The position numbers and the translations under genes were made by a program. Source: Neobacillus massiliamazoniensis (GTDB lineage: Bacteria > Bacillota > Bacilli > Bacillales > Cytobacillaceae). Taken from it: a stretch of DNA of 64,000 nucleotides. How positions within the stretch are numbered: the stretch's first letter is position 1; every line of letters starts with the position of its first letter. Shown one piece after another: positions 9,004 to 17,556 of the stretch. The stretch lies in the NCBI RefSeq assembly GCF_001048695.1, contig NZ_CVRB01000003.1:62001-126000 (forward strand), read 5' to 3'. The notes under the pieces were generated by a model that ran no database searches, was not told the DNA's origin, and saw only the letters and a program-made list of their open reading frames with translations.

Positions 9004-9372
9004 ATGAAGCTTGGAGTAATTATCATACAAGTATTATTTTTACATGTTTTTTTATTTCTTGGAGCAGCACTTAAAGAAGTGATTCCACTTCCCATTCCTG
9101 CTTCCATGTACGGACTTTGTCTCCTATTTCTGGCACTATGCTGCAAAATCATAAAGCTGGAATGGGTTGAAAAAGGAGCCAATTGGCTGATGGCGGAATT
9201 GTTGCTTTTCTTTATTCCATCAGCAGTAGGTATTGTAAATTATAACGACATTTTCAGCTTACAAGGAGCGGAAATCATTGTATTGATTGTAATTAGTACC
9301 ATTATTGTAATGGGGATGACAGCGTTAGTTGCAGAGAAAATCACTGGAAGAAAAAGGAGTGAGCAGATATGA
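9004..9372 (+). CDS. cidA: CidA/LrgA family holin-like membrane protein
   Basis: 122-residue integral membrane protein with four hydrophobic segments. The family core LPIPASMYGLCLLFLALCCK lies near residues 29-50 and LLFFIPSAVGIVNY near 70-85. Proteins of this family were proposed to act as holins and are now also linked to acetate/pyruvate export. The Arg-rich tail (KITGRKRSEQI) faces the cytosol. The stop overlaps the next start (ATGA), so translation of cidA and cidB is coupled. Confidence 0.9.
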   Translation: MKLGVIIIQVLFLHVFLFLGAALKEVIPLPIPASMYGLCLLFLALCCKIIKLEWVEKGANWLMAELLLFFIPSAVGIVNYNDIFSLQGAEIIVLIVISTIIVMGMTALVAEKITGRKRSEQI

Positions 9373-10064
9373 TGACGATCCTGTTTACCGTCATTACATA
9401 TATCATATACCGCATTTCCAAAAAGATTTATGGAAAATGGGCGATTCCGTTTTTTCATCCATTATTGATTGCACCAATTCTATTGATTGTTCTGATCTTT
9501 CTCACGCATGTGTCAGCTAATCAATATCTGAAGGACTCTCAGTTGCTCACTCATTTGCTAGGACCGGCAACCATTGCGTTTGCAGTACCTATTTATAAAA
9601 ACTTAAAGATTGTAAAAAAATATTTGGGCACGATCATTTTAAGTATCACTACAGGTACTTTAGTGGCGATTTTTTCAACTTTTGTTCTGTCTAAAATGTT
9701 TCACTTAAATCCTGACTTTATCACATCCATTATTCCTAGGTCGATTACGACTCCGATTGCGATTGAGGTCTCCAAAGAAATTGGCGGCTTGCCGACATTG
9801 ACGACTGTTTTCGTTATCTTAACTGGTGTGATTGGCGGGATGGTCGGTCCGATGGTAATTAAGTGGTTGTCAATTAAAACGCCGATTGCTAGAGGGCTAG
9901 CATTAGGAATGGGCGCACATGGTGCCGGCACAAATAAAGCCATGGAATATGGTGAGAATGAAGCTACATTTTCGTCCCTTGCTATGATTTTTGCGGCATG
10001 GATTACTTTGATATGGGGTGCTTTGCTGATCCCTGGTATGATGAAAATCCATCTTATTTTTTAA
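9369..10064 (+). CDS. cidB: CidB/LrgB family membrane protein
   Basis: 231-residue polytopic membrane protein, the partner of CidA. Conserved LrgB stretches are visible: LLGPATIAFAVPIYKNL, SIIPRSITTPIAIEVSKEIGG, ITGVIGGMVGP-like and GLALGMGAHGAGTNKAME. The ATG at 9369 overlaps the cidA stop, and a second ATG directly follows at 9372, so either could initiate. Together with the LysR gene this forms the complete CidR-CidA-CidB set, presumed to move short organic acids or influence autolysis. Confidence 0.92.
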   Translation: MMTILFTVITYIIYRISKKIYGKWAIPFFHPLLIAPILLIVLIFLTHVSANQYLKDSQLLTHLLGPATIAFAVPIYKNLKIVKKYLGTIILSITTGTLVAIFSTFVLSKMFHLNPDFITSIIPRSITTPIAIEVSKEIGGLPTLTTVFVILTGVIGGMVGPMVIKWLSIKTPIARGLALGMGAHGAGTNKAMEYGENEATFSSLAMIFAAWITLIWGALLIPGMMKIHLIF

Positions 10065-10122
10065 AAATCTGTATAAGACAAACAAATTTTTTTTAAGGAA
10101 GATTGTGAAGTATTGCACTTAA

Positions 10123-10584
10123 CCTATAGATGGGGTTGGACGAGTACTCCTAAAGGACTGTGCCACAATTAAATCAAATGTAAAGAAAAAGACTGGTATT
10201 CAACGGTGCTTTTATGGTTATGTACTTGATATAAACGATGTCAACCTTGAAGGACCTCTGTCACAGGTTGAAGTTTCAGGTTGGCTCAATGCAGCTGCAG
10301 TTTGTGTACTGCCATCCAACAAGGAAGGCTTCGGGCTCGCAGCGCTTGAAGCAATGGCATGTGGCACTCCTGTAGTTGGCAGTGATATTGGTGGTCTTTC
10401 TTATTTGCTTGCAGAAGGATACGGTGTATTAGTTCCACCTGGTAATTGTAATGTCCTAGCAGAAGGAATCACAAGTGTGCTCCAAAGCGAAGAGCTACGA
10501 GAAAAATTAATAGAAAATGGAGCGAAACGGGCAGATGAGCACGGACAAACTAAAATTGCCAAAAACTTATGGAAATATATGTAA
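10123..10584 (+). pseudogene. C-terminal relic of a family-4 glycosyltransferase
   Basis: The frame is open from 10123 but has no credible start. It begins near VGRVLLKDC and then gives FYGYV, WLNAAAVCVLPSNKEGFGLA and ALEAMACGTPVVGSDIGG, the nucleotide-sugar-binding half of a GT4 enzyme including the E-x7-E region. The N-terminal acceptor domain and the start of the Rossmann lobe are missing, and the stretch before GYV is shortened. No sugar-biosynthesis genes flank it. It is a decayed fragment, probably left after a rearrangement. Confidence 0.82.
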
Positions 10585-10606
10585 AATAAAGCGTGGTAAA
10601 GGTTAA

Positions 10607-10640
10607 GGGCAAGAATCTATCGGTTCTTGCTCTAAATCTA
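10607..10640 (+). terminator. Hairpin after the glycosyltransferase relic
   Basis: GGGCAAGAA (10607-10615) pairs with TTCTTGCTC (10624-10632), followed by a weak T-rich tail. The rest of 10641-10870 shows no gene or motif that I can support. Confidence 0.5.
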
Positions 10641-10873
10641 TTTTCTATTACTACTTAAGTCATAAAGCTATTTAGAGTGGATCGTGTAACTAAACAGGAT
10701 TATAGGTGACTAATCTTGGAATTAACACTAGAACGGCACATAAAAATCATAAATTGCACATATCCGATTTTTTCAATGTGAAAATCCAGAAAATGAGCTT
10801 CGATATTTATAAACGGAATTAATTGATCTAATTCTGTCCCAAATGTCTTCGAAACATGATAAGATAACTATTT

Positions 10874-10905
10874 TGTAAAGGGGATGCATCAAGACATCCC
10901 TTTGG
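10874..10905 (-). terminator. Hairpin after the cortex-hydrolase gene
   Basis: AAAGGGGATG (10877-10886) and CATCCCTTT (10895-10903) form a stem just past the end of the minus-strand gene. The T tract is poor. Confidence 0.55.
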
Positions 10906-10913
10906 TGTTAACC

Positions 10914-11540
10914 TTACTTTTTAAATACATGACTTCCAATTACTACCGCGGTCTCTCTCGAATCCAGCCAATGACTACTCGCGGTTACAGGATTGTAAAA
11001 GAATAACGAACCAGCTGCCACATTCCGATACTCTGTCAACGCGTCATTGACGGCTTTAATAGCATCCTCATCAGCAGGCTTATTAATTTCGCCATTACGA
11101 ACAGGTTGAAATTGACCGCGTTCATAAATGACATCTTTAATGGTCTTAGGAAAATCCGGGCTGTCTACTCTATTCAGGACAACACAGGCAACGGCAATCT
11201 GGCCTTCGAGTGGTTCTCCTTCTGCTTCAGCTCTTACCAACCTGGCAAGCAGGTCCTTTTCATAATCAGAAATCCCTACTTTCATTTCTTGTTTTGCCGT
11301 ATTTTCCTTATTCTCTTCATTCCCCGTATTCTCATTATTCCCTGTATTCACCGTTTGTTCTACATATATCAAATCTAAATTCTTGATTTGAGGATTAAGA
11401 CTTGCTAACTCTTGCAATGTTAAATGATGATCCACGGCGATTTGTGACATGGTATCACCGCTTTTGACGGTATAAGCAAAAGTCGGTGAGGCAAATAAAA
11501 ATGACGCCAATAAGGCTATGATAATCGTTAATTTTTTCAT
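10914..11540 (-). CDS. Secreted cell-wall hydrolase with LysM and SleB/CwlJ-type domain
   Basis: 208-residue exported protein with a signal peptide (MKKLTIIIALLASFLFASPTFA) and one LysM domain (YTVKSGDTMSQIAVDHH to about residue 65). A low-complexity Asn/Glu/Thr linker follows, then a hydrolase_2 catalytic domain (ARLVRAEAEGEPLEGQIAVA, with the catalytic Glu) ending SHWLDSRETAVVIGSHVF. This is the SleB/CwlJ fold that cleaves spore cortex or related peptidoglycan. An ATG 15 bases upstream lies within the ribosome site GGAGGT, so 11540 is the start. Whether it acts in germination or vegetative growth cannot be told. Confidence 0.87.
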   Translation of the reverse strand: MKKLTIIIALLASFLFASPTFAYTVKSGDTMSQIAVDHHLTLQELASLNPQIKNLDLIYVEQTVNTGNNENTGNEENKENTAKQEMKVGISDYEKDLLARLVRAEAEGEPLEGQIAVACVVLNRVDSPDFPKTIKDVIYERGQFQPVRNGEINKPADEDAIKAVNDALTEYRNVAAGSLFFYNPVTASSHWLDSRETAVVIGSHVFKK

Positions 11541-11680
11541 TGATAATACCTCCATAAAAATTAGGATTCTTCGAAAATCTTTGATTGATACCTATTTGTA
11601 TGAGCTCAAAAAATAGAATAGTATTACAGTTTGTTTACAAGAAACAAGTTGGTGCCTGACACCCAACACGCTAATGTGGG

Positions 11681-11716
11681 TATGACAATTTGTCAGACTA
11701 TGACTTTTTGTCATAG
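11681..11716 (+). promoter_or_regulatory. Paired dyads, candidate upstream activator sites for the sigma-54 activator
   Basis: TATGACAATTTGTCA (11681-11695) and CTATGACTTTTTGTCATAG (11698-11716) share the form TATGAC-N5-GTCA and lie 18 bp apart. They are roughly 130-150 bp upstream of the start predicted from the -24/-12 promoter, the usual place for NtrC-family enhancer sites. The activator gene is 16121-17449. That the activator binds these dyads is inference. Confidence 0.65.
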
Positions 11717-11811
11717 TTAGGAGAGGACACCATTGCCTAAGTCTTCACATATCGAGCACAGGGATCTGCAATATGTAACGAAAAAAGTGATTAGGAAGTT
11801 AATTTTTATTG

Positions 11812-11829
11812 TTGGCATAAAATTTGCAT
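11812..11829 (+). promoter_or_regulatory. Sigma-54 (-24/-12) promoter of the tsdA-like gene
   Basis: TTGGCATAAAATTTGCAT contains GG at 11814-11815 and GC at 11826-11827 separated by exactly ten bases. This matches the TGGCAC-N5-TTGC consensus with one mismatch. It lies about 45 bases before the cytochrome gene's start codon, and no good sigma-A alternative is seen there. Confidence 0.82.
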
Positions 11830-11872
11830 CAATATTAGTGAAGTAGCAAAATTTAAAAACTAGGAGTGAAAG

Positions 11873-12784
11873 ATGATGATGCTATCAAAAATGAAAAAAG
11901 GGTACTTACTAGCGCTTTTATCATTAGTCCTTATTCCAGCAGGCTGCTCCTCAGATCAGACCACTGCTAAGGCAAAGCCCCAATCAAAGGAGACAGCTTC
12001 TGTTAAACAGACTGCAATGAAAACCTATGAACCACCTAGTATGGACAAAGTTCCAAACGGTCCTCTAGGGGATTCCATAAAATTGGGTTTTAAAATTTTG
12101 AATGAGACCAAAACAGTTCTTCCAAACAATGTTGGGAACAATTTATCTTGTTCAAGCTGTCATGGGACAGCAGGTACCGATACGACTTCACCGTTAACAG
12201 GTGTCACCGCTGTATATCCTGCTTATAATCCACGTGCTGGAAAAGTGTTGACAATTGAGGATCGAATCAATGGATGCTTTAAAAGGAGTATGAATGGAAA
12301 ACCACTTGAGGCAAGTAGTGATGCAATGAGAGGGATGGTCGCTTACTTAAACTATATTTCTACAGATGTACCAGTTGGTACTAAAGAGCGGCCATGGGTG
12401 GTTAAAAATTCATTGCAAAATGTTCCGAAGGTAGATCTTGCAAATGGCGAGAAACTATATCAACAATCATGTTCCTCATGTCATGGCGCTGATGGGGCTG
12501 GTACAGGAGCCACTACAGGACCTGCACTTTGGGGCAGTAATTCCTTCAATATTGGTGCTGGTATGGGAAGAATCTCAACGGCAGCTGGATACATTCAAAG
12601 AAATATGCCGCTTACCGAAATGGGTGGTATTAAAAAAGGCGGCTTAACTGACCAGCAAGCTGCGGATCTTGCAGGATTTATTCTTTCAAAAGAACGACCT
12701 GATTTTGCCGAAAAAGCCAATGATTGGCCGCTTGGTGGCGCACCAGCAGATGTACCTTATGAATTAAAAAGTAACAAGCAATAA
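11873..12784 (+). CDS. tsdA: Dihaem cytochrome c lipoprotein, thiosulfate dehydrogenase (TsdA)-like
   Basis: 303-residue lipoprotein with two class I cytochrome c modules, anchored outside the membrane by the lipobox Cys25 (LIPAGC). Haem 1 is bound by CSSCH at 93-97. Cys135 in INGCFKRSMNGK is placed as the unusual Cys axial ligand of TsdA enzymes. Haem 2 is bound by CSSCH at 200-204 with a candidate Met ligand in RNMPL. TsdA enzymes interconvert thiosulfate and tetrathionate and pass electrons to the respiratory chain. AGGAGTG precedes three consecutive ATGs; the first is taken. A -24/-12 promoter and paired dyads lie upstream, and a sigma-54 activator operon lies downstream. The Cys ligand favours TsdA over a generic dihaem cytochrome. 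Confidence 0.82.
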   Translation: MMMLSKMKKGYLLALLSLVLIPAGCSSDQTTAKAKPQSKETASVKQTAMKTYEPPSMDKVPNGPLGDSIKLGFKILNETKTVLPNNVGNNLSCSSCHGTAGTDTTSPLTGVTAVYPAYNPRAGKVLTIEDRINGCFKRSMNGKPLEASSDAMRGMVAYLNYISTDVPVGTKERPWVVKNSLQNVPKVDLANGEKLYQQSCSSCHGADGAGTGATTGPALWGSNSFNIGAGMGRISTAAGYIQRNMPLTEMGGIKKGGLTDQQAADLAGFILSKERPDFAEKANDWPLGGAPADVPYELKSNKQ

Positions 12785-12863
12785 TTCTTTAACTCCATAA
12801 ACTAAGATAAATACGAAAGCCATTGAATCATGGATTCATTTTTATCACATAAAACTAGGACAT

Positions 12864-12896
12864 GAAAGCCCCTGAAACTTTTCAGAGGCTTTTTTC
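12864..12896 (+). terminator. Intrinsic terminator after the tsdA-like gene
   Basis: AAGCCCCTGAAA pairs with TTTCAGAGGCTT, followed by six Ts. It separates the cytochrome transcript from the sensor operon. Confidence 0.85.
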
Positions 12897-13036
12897 TGTT
12901 TTCAATAGTGACGGAAAATAAACATTGTTCAAAAAACATTCATAAAAGGTTCATAGAATCATCTTACTTTTTAAATAGGAATCAATTTACATCTTATATA
13001 GTAATAGTGTAAACATCAAAAATACGGAGTGTATGT

Positions 13037-14041
13037 ATGAAAGCTAAATGGTTTTTAATGGTTTCATTCATCTTAATTACAGTCGTGATATTAAATTATT
13101 CATTTGATACTTCTAAAGAAACTCCTATACGAATCGGAGTTTTAACGATCGGTGATAGTCGCTATGAAAAGCTGGTTGGTTTACAAAACGGACTGAAGGA
13201 ATTAGGTTATCAACAAAATGAATTTCAATTTATTGTAAAAAACGCAAAAGAGAACCCGTCAAAACTGCAAAAACAGATTGATGAATTAATCCATAGTCAC
13301 CCCGAGATAATCGTAACTCTTGGCGGAATTGAAACCATTGAATTAAAGAAAGTGATGGATAAGAACCATATAAACATACCAGTCGTATTTGCAGGAGCTG
13401 CATCCCCAAAAGAAATGGGCATGATCAAAGATGAAAAAGCGCCTGGAGGGCAGTTTACTGGGATTAATAATTATCATACTAGTATTTCTGGAAAACGATT
13501 AGAAATACTTGTTGACTTAATCCCAAGTATCCAAAGAGTACATATTTTATATGATAATGAATCCGAGATTAGTAAACTTAGTTTGCAAAAAACGTTAGAA
13601 GCGGCAAATGAATTATCCGTATCTGTAAAGCCATGGAATGTCAGTGATGCAGATTTCCCCAAAAACTTAGAGAATAATCTCAAGAAGAACGATGCTTTAT
13701 TCCTATTACCGAGCTTTCGAATTGAATCAATGACAGACCAACTTGTGAATATAGAAAATAATTACAGGATTCCTACGATGGGAATCTATGAACATGAAGT
13801 GAAAAACGGATTTCTCCTCAGTTACGGAACAAGCTTTAAGGATCAAGGATACCAAGCAGCAAGGTATGTCAGTTTATTGATTAAAGGAAATTCCCCAGGA
13901 GAATTACCCGTGGAAATGCCTGATAACATTCGCTTCTTAGTTAATAAACAAGAACAGGATTTATTGGGAATTCATCTTAACCAAGATTTATTAAAAATTG
14001 CAGAATTTAGTGATGTTAATAAAAAGGGGAGCAATAAATGA
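13037..14041 (+). CDS. ABC_sub_bind-type extracellular binding protein of a sensory operon
   Basis: 334-residue protein with one N-terminal membrane anchor or uncleaved signal (WFLMVSFILITVVILNYSF) and a type-1 periplasmic-binding fold. IRIGVLTIGDSRYEKLVGLQ opens the fold; IIVTLGG, IPVVFAGAASPKE and VHILYDNESE are typical of the TrpX/ABC_sub_bind family. No transporter genes accompany it. Its stop overlaps the start of a membrane histidine kinase (ATGA), so it is probably a ligand-sensing component and not a transport protein. The ligand is unknown; thiosulfate or tetrathionate is a guess from the neighbouring cytochrome. Confidence 0.82.
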   Translation: MKAKWFLMVSFILITVVILNYSFDTSKETPIRIGVLTIGDSRYEKLVGLQNGLKELGYQQNEFQFIVKNAKENPSKLQKQIDELIHSHPEIIVTLGGIETIELKKVMDKNHINIPVVFAGAASPKEMGMIKDEKAPGGQFTGINNYHTSISGKRLEILVDLIPSIQRVHILYDNESEISKLSLQKTLEAANELSVSVKPWNVSDADFPKNLENNLKKNDALFLLPSFRIESMTDQLVNIENNYRIPTMGIYEHEVKNGFLLSYGTSFKDQGYQAARYVSLLIKGNSPGELPVEMPDNIRFLVNKQEQDLLGIHLNQDLLKIAEFSDVNKKGSNK

Positions 14042-16134
14042 TGAAATCACAGTCTAAATGGCTCGGCTCCCAGCCCATTCGGGATAAGGTGGTTGTGTTC
14101 GGGATTCTTATGTCATCCATTCCATTGCTGCTCTTAAGTTTCTATTACTTTTATCATACAAAAATGGATTTAGAGGAACGGATTAAGGAAAAACAAATAC
14201 TAGTTCTGAAAAATTTATCAACAGAAATTACAATGGATGTTAATCTTACTTTTCAGCATTTACAAAAACTAGCACTGGTATATGGATCAAACCAGACGGA
14301 TAGCGAATTTTATCAACTATTGCAGCAAAATGAGTCGATAGAGGAAATTGTTTTGACCAATGAAAACGGGATCGTGGTAAAAAGAATCTCTAGATACAAA
14401 CTTAATAAGCCTGAGAAAAATGAAAAATGGTATTCAAAAGAGATGTGGCTCAGTTTTCAAAATAATGAAAAAGCATATGGAAATGTTGAGTTAAATGAGT
14501 ATGGTCAGCCGGTTGTAAAACTTGCCGTTCCTTTTGTGGAAAATGGAAAAAGAAAAGGGGTGGGGGTCGTCCTACAACTGCAAAAGATGGTTGGAAAAAT
14601 ATCGTCGTTACGTCAGGACTCTTCAACCTATTTATATTTGATGGATAGCAGTGGAAAGGTAATTGCTCATCAGGATTTCAGCAAACTCTGGAAAAAAGAA
14701 AATCCTGATACCGCTACTTCAGTACTAGGAGTTAAAGAAAAATTCCCAGGATTAAATTGGACACTTGTGATGGAACAGCCGAAAATGGCCGCTTACAAAC
14801 CCATTAATTATATGTTCCAGGATGGATTGCTAGTTGTTGCTCTACTCACCTGTCTTGTCAGCTTAATTAGTATTTATGCCGGCTTATACTTTACCAAGCC
14901 AATTATACTTCTTGATAAAGCGATGAATAAAATGAAATCAGGGGAAAAATTACACCCACTCTCTGTTCAACAAAATGACGAAATTGGAAAATTAGTGGAT
15001 TCCTTTAATGAAATGAGTAGGGAAATTCATGATAAATCAAGGCGGATTGAACAGGAAAAAGAACAGCTAAATGTTGTGTTGGAAGGTATTGGTGCGGGTC
15101 TGGCCCTTGTGACAAAGGAATATAAAATCACTTGGATGAATTCAATACTAAAAAGCTTATATGAAAAGGATCAGTTCCACTTACCTTGCTATCAGCTTAT
15201 TGAGGGTAGCAAAGCCCCATGCAAAGATTGCATCATAACGAATAATCGTATCGAAGACAATGCAAATAAATTGTTTACCTTAGAAGATCGGTTTGGAGAT
15301 AAAAGGATTTTTCGACACCGTGTTTTTCCTTTGACACATGTAATGGATGGTGAAGGTGAATTCGTCCTTTTCATTGAGGACATAACAAAGGAAAAGAAAA
15401 TCGAAGAAAAAATTGTCCAGACGGATAAACTCGCTGCACTTGGGTTGATGGCATCTAGTTTTGCTCATGAAGTGAATAATCCGCTAACGACCATCAATGT
15501 TTACTCAGAAGATTTACTAGATCGAATGAATGGACATGACCCTTCTTTGGACGATGCTGAGATGTCTATCTACCTTAAAAAAATTAAGGATAATACGGAA
15601 CGGTGTAAACAAATAACAGCCAACCTATTAAATTTTTCTAGGAAGACAAATTGGACGATTTCATCCATTGACTTAGAGGATACGCTTCAAAATGCCATTA
15701 GTTTAGTGGAATATCCCCTAAGAAAAAAGAAGATTACGCTTCACGTACAGCTTGGAGATATCCCAGACTTTCATGGAGATCGTTTAAAGCTAATGCAAGT
15801 GCTTGTTAATTTACTCAATAACTCTATTGATTCCATTGAAGAGGATGGAACGATTAGTATTTTGGGAGAAATGAAAAATCGGGAGTTAAATCTAATAATC
15901 AGAGATTCAGGAGAAGGTATTAGGAAGGAAGACTTACCAAAAATCTTTGATCCATTTTATACTACGAAACCAATTGGGAAAGGTACCGGTCTTGGTTTGT
16001 CGGTTTGTTATGGAATTATTCAACAATTCGGCGGAACCATACAATTTTCAAGTGAATTAGGAAAAGGAACAACAGTAGAATTAAAGATTCCTATCCAAAC
16101 AAAGCAAGGGAGGGAACATCATGGGAACAAATAG
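14038..16134 (+). CDS. Membrane sensor histidine kinase (Cache-type sensor, HAMP, PAS, HisKA, HATPase)
   Basis: 698-residue kinase. Membrane segment 1 is near residues 20-40, and an extracellular sensor domain of about 215 residues has a Cache-like pattern. Membrane segment 2 is near 262-283, HAMP near 284-335 and a PAS-like domain near 338-450 with the cysteine group CYQLIEGSKAPCKDC. HisKA has the phospho-acceptor His477 in SSFAHEVNNPLTT. The ATPase domain has the N-box NLLNNSIDSIEE, DSGEGI, FDPFYTT and GTGLGLS. The NtrB-like HEVNNPL box fits a kinase serving an NtrC-type regulator. It overlaps the binding-protein gene by 4 bases and the regulator gene by 14, so the three proteins are made together. 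Confidence 0.92.
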   Translation: MMKSQSKWLGSQPIRDKVVVFGILMSSIPLLLLSFYYFYHTKMDLEERIKEKQILVLKNLSTEITMDVNLTFQHLQKLALVYGSNQTDSEFYQLLQQNESIEEIVLTNENGIVVKRISRYKLNKPEKNEKWYSKEMWLSFQNNEKAYGNVELNEYGQPVVKLAVPFVENGKRKGVGVVLQLQKMVGKISSLRQDSSTYLYLMDSSGKVIAHQDFSKLWKKENPDTATSVLGVKEKFPGLNWTLVMEQPKMAAYKPINYMFQDGLLVVALLTCLVSLISIYAGLYFTKPIILLDKAMNKMKSGEKLHPLSVQQNDEIGKLVDSFNEMSREIHDKSRRIEQEKEQLNVVLEGIGAGLALVTKEYKITWMNSILKSLYEKDQFHLPCYQLIEGSKAPCKDCIITNNRIEDNANKLFTLEDRFGDKRIFRHRVFPLTHVMDGEGEFVLFIEDITKEKKIEEKIVQTDKLAALGLMASSFAHEVNNPLTTINVYSEDLLDRMNGHDPSLDDAEMSIYLKKIKDNTERCKQITANLLNFSRKTNWTISSIDLEDTLQNAISLVEYPLRKKKITLHVQLGDIPDFHGDRLKLMQVLVNLLNNSIDSIEEDGTISILGEMKNRELNLIIRDSGEGIRKEDLPKIFDPFYTTKPIGKGTGLGLSVCYGIIQQFGGTIQFSSELGKGTTVELKIPIQTKQGREHHGNK

Positions 16135-17449
16135 GATAATAATTGTTGATGATGAGAAAGATTTACTAGAACTGCTTGTCAATCGCTTAAAACGAAAAGG
16201 ATACGAAGTAGATTTTGCTGAAAATGCTGAGGATGCCATACCGTTAGTAAAATGCCATTTTTATGATATAGCCATTTACGATATCCGCTTGCCGAAAATG
16301 GATGGTATTTCGTTGTTGAAGGAAACCAAAAAAATTCAGCCTGAGATTCAAGTGATTATGCTAACTGGACATGGAACAATTGAAACCGCAATTGAAGCAA
16401 TGAAGCTCGGAGCATTTGATTATTTAGCTAAGCCCTACAATCTTTCTGAACTTGAAATTGCGATCGCGAAGGCTATTGAGAATAAAAGGCTAAAAGAGAA
16501 AAATGAAAGTATGAAAACAATCATCCAGCAGCAAAATTCATTTCAGATTATCGGGGAAAATGATAAGTTTCGAGCACTATTAGACTTAACAGAACGAGTA
16601 TCAAACAGTGATGTTCCTGTATTAATTGAAGGAGAAAGCGGGACTGGCAAAGAGTTATTTGCCAAAGCCCTTCATTACTGGAGTTTTCGAGCAGAGGAGC
16701 CATTTGTAGCAATAAATTCTGGCGCGTTGCCAGAACAATTGCTTGAGAGTGAGCTGTTCGGACACGTAAAAGGGGCATTTACCGGAGCCAATCAGGATAA
16801 GAAAGGACTAGTAGAGGCGGCCAACGGCGGAACATTATTTTTGGATGAGCTTGGGGAAATGCCGTTTACCCTACAAGTAAAACTATTAAGATTTCTTGAA
16901 ACGGGTGAGTTCCGTAGAGTAGGCGATGTAAGAGAGAGAAAAGTAAAGGTAAGAACGGTTGCAGCAACAAATCGACAATTAGAAAAAGAAGTAGCAAATG
17001 GGAATTTTAGAGAAGACTTATATTATCGTCTCCATGTGCTGAAGCTGACCATTCCTCCATTAAGAGCCCGGATGGATGACTTGCCATTCCTCATTGATTT
17101 TTTTATTAAAGGTAGAAAAACTTTGTCATCCGAAGCAATTGCGGCATTACAATCGTACCATTTTCCAGGGAATGTTAGAGAGCTTCATCACTTATTAGAA
17201 CGGGGCATTTTATTAAGCAATGGAAATACGATCGAAGAGTCTGATTTATTGCTTTCAAATGTTGAAAAGTCCAGTCAAAAGAGCTTAATAAATATGTACT
17301 CTTCACTTGAACAACTTGAGAAAGATCATATTTATAAAGTACTATCCGAGATGGGATGGAATAAAACAAAAGCAGCAGAGGTTTTAGGGGTTAGTGTTAG
17401 GAATCTATATCGAAAAATAGACCAATATCAGTTAAAAGTACCAATTTAA
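16121..17449 (+). CDS. NtrC-family sigma-54-dependent response regulator
   Basis: 442-residue activator. The receiver domain (1-120) has acidic pair D10/D11, phospho-acceptor Asp54 in YDIRLPKMDG and Lys in YLAKPY. The AAA+ domain (about 140-375) has Walker A GESGTGKE, the sigma-54-contact loop GAFTGA at 218-223 and Walker B TLFLDELGEM. The C-terminal Fis-type helix-turn-helix is WNKTKAAEVLGVSVRNLYRKI. Every residue class needed for sigma-54 activation is present. It is translationally coupled to the kinase. The -24/-12 promoter 4.3 kb upstream before the tsdA-like gene is the obvious local target. A bidirectional terminator follows. Confidence 0.95.
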   Translation: MGTNRIIIVDDEKDLLELLVNRLKRKGYEVDFAENAEDAIPLVKCHFYDIAIYDIRLPKMDGISLLKETKKIQPEIQVIMLTGHGTIETAIEAMKLGAFDYLAKPYNLSELEIAIAKAIENKRLKEKNESMKTIIQQQNSFQIIGENDKFRALLDLTERVSNSDVPVLIEGESGTGKELFAKALHYWSFRAEEPFVAINSGALPEQLLESELFGHVKGAFTGANQDKKGLVEAANGGTLFLDELGEMPFTLQVKLLRFLETGEFRRVGDVRERKVKVRTVAATNRQLEKEVANGNFREDLYYRLHVLKLTIPPLRARMDDLPFLIDFFIKGRKTLSSEAIAALQSYHFPGNVRELHHLLERGILLSNGNTIEESDLLLSNVEKSSQKSLINMYSSLEQLEKDHIYKVLSEMGWNKTKAAEVLGVSVRNLYRKIDQYQLKVPI

Positions 17450-17494
17450 AAAATGTTGCTTTTATGAATAAGGGATACCCCTTATATCAATGAA

Positions 17495-17556
17495 AAGATA
17501 AGTTAAGCGTAAAATAGTTCAAACGAATGGGGAATCTTTTACGCTTATCTTTTTAT
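17495..17556. terminator. Bidirectional terminator between the activator and YetF-like genes
   Basis: AAGATAAG...CGTAAAA on the left pairs with TTTTACGCTTATCTT on the right, with a small left-arm bulge, and T-runs on both sides. It overlaps the last codons of the minus-strand gene. Confidence 0.8.

Noticed and set aside
11649-11664. GGTGCCTGACACC palindrome and the GGGGACAGGCACTTA text near 24568
   Set aside because: Short motifs widely scattered in Bacillus intergenic DNA; no specific role here can be supported.
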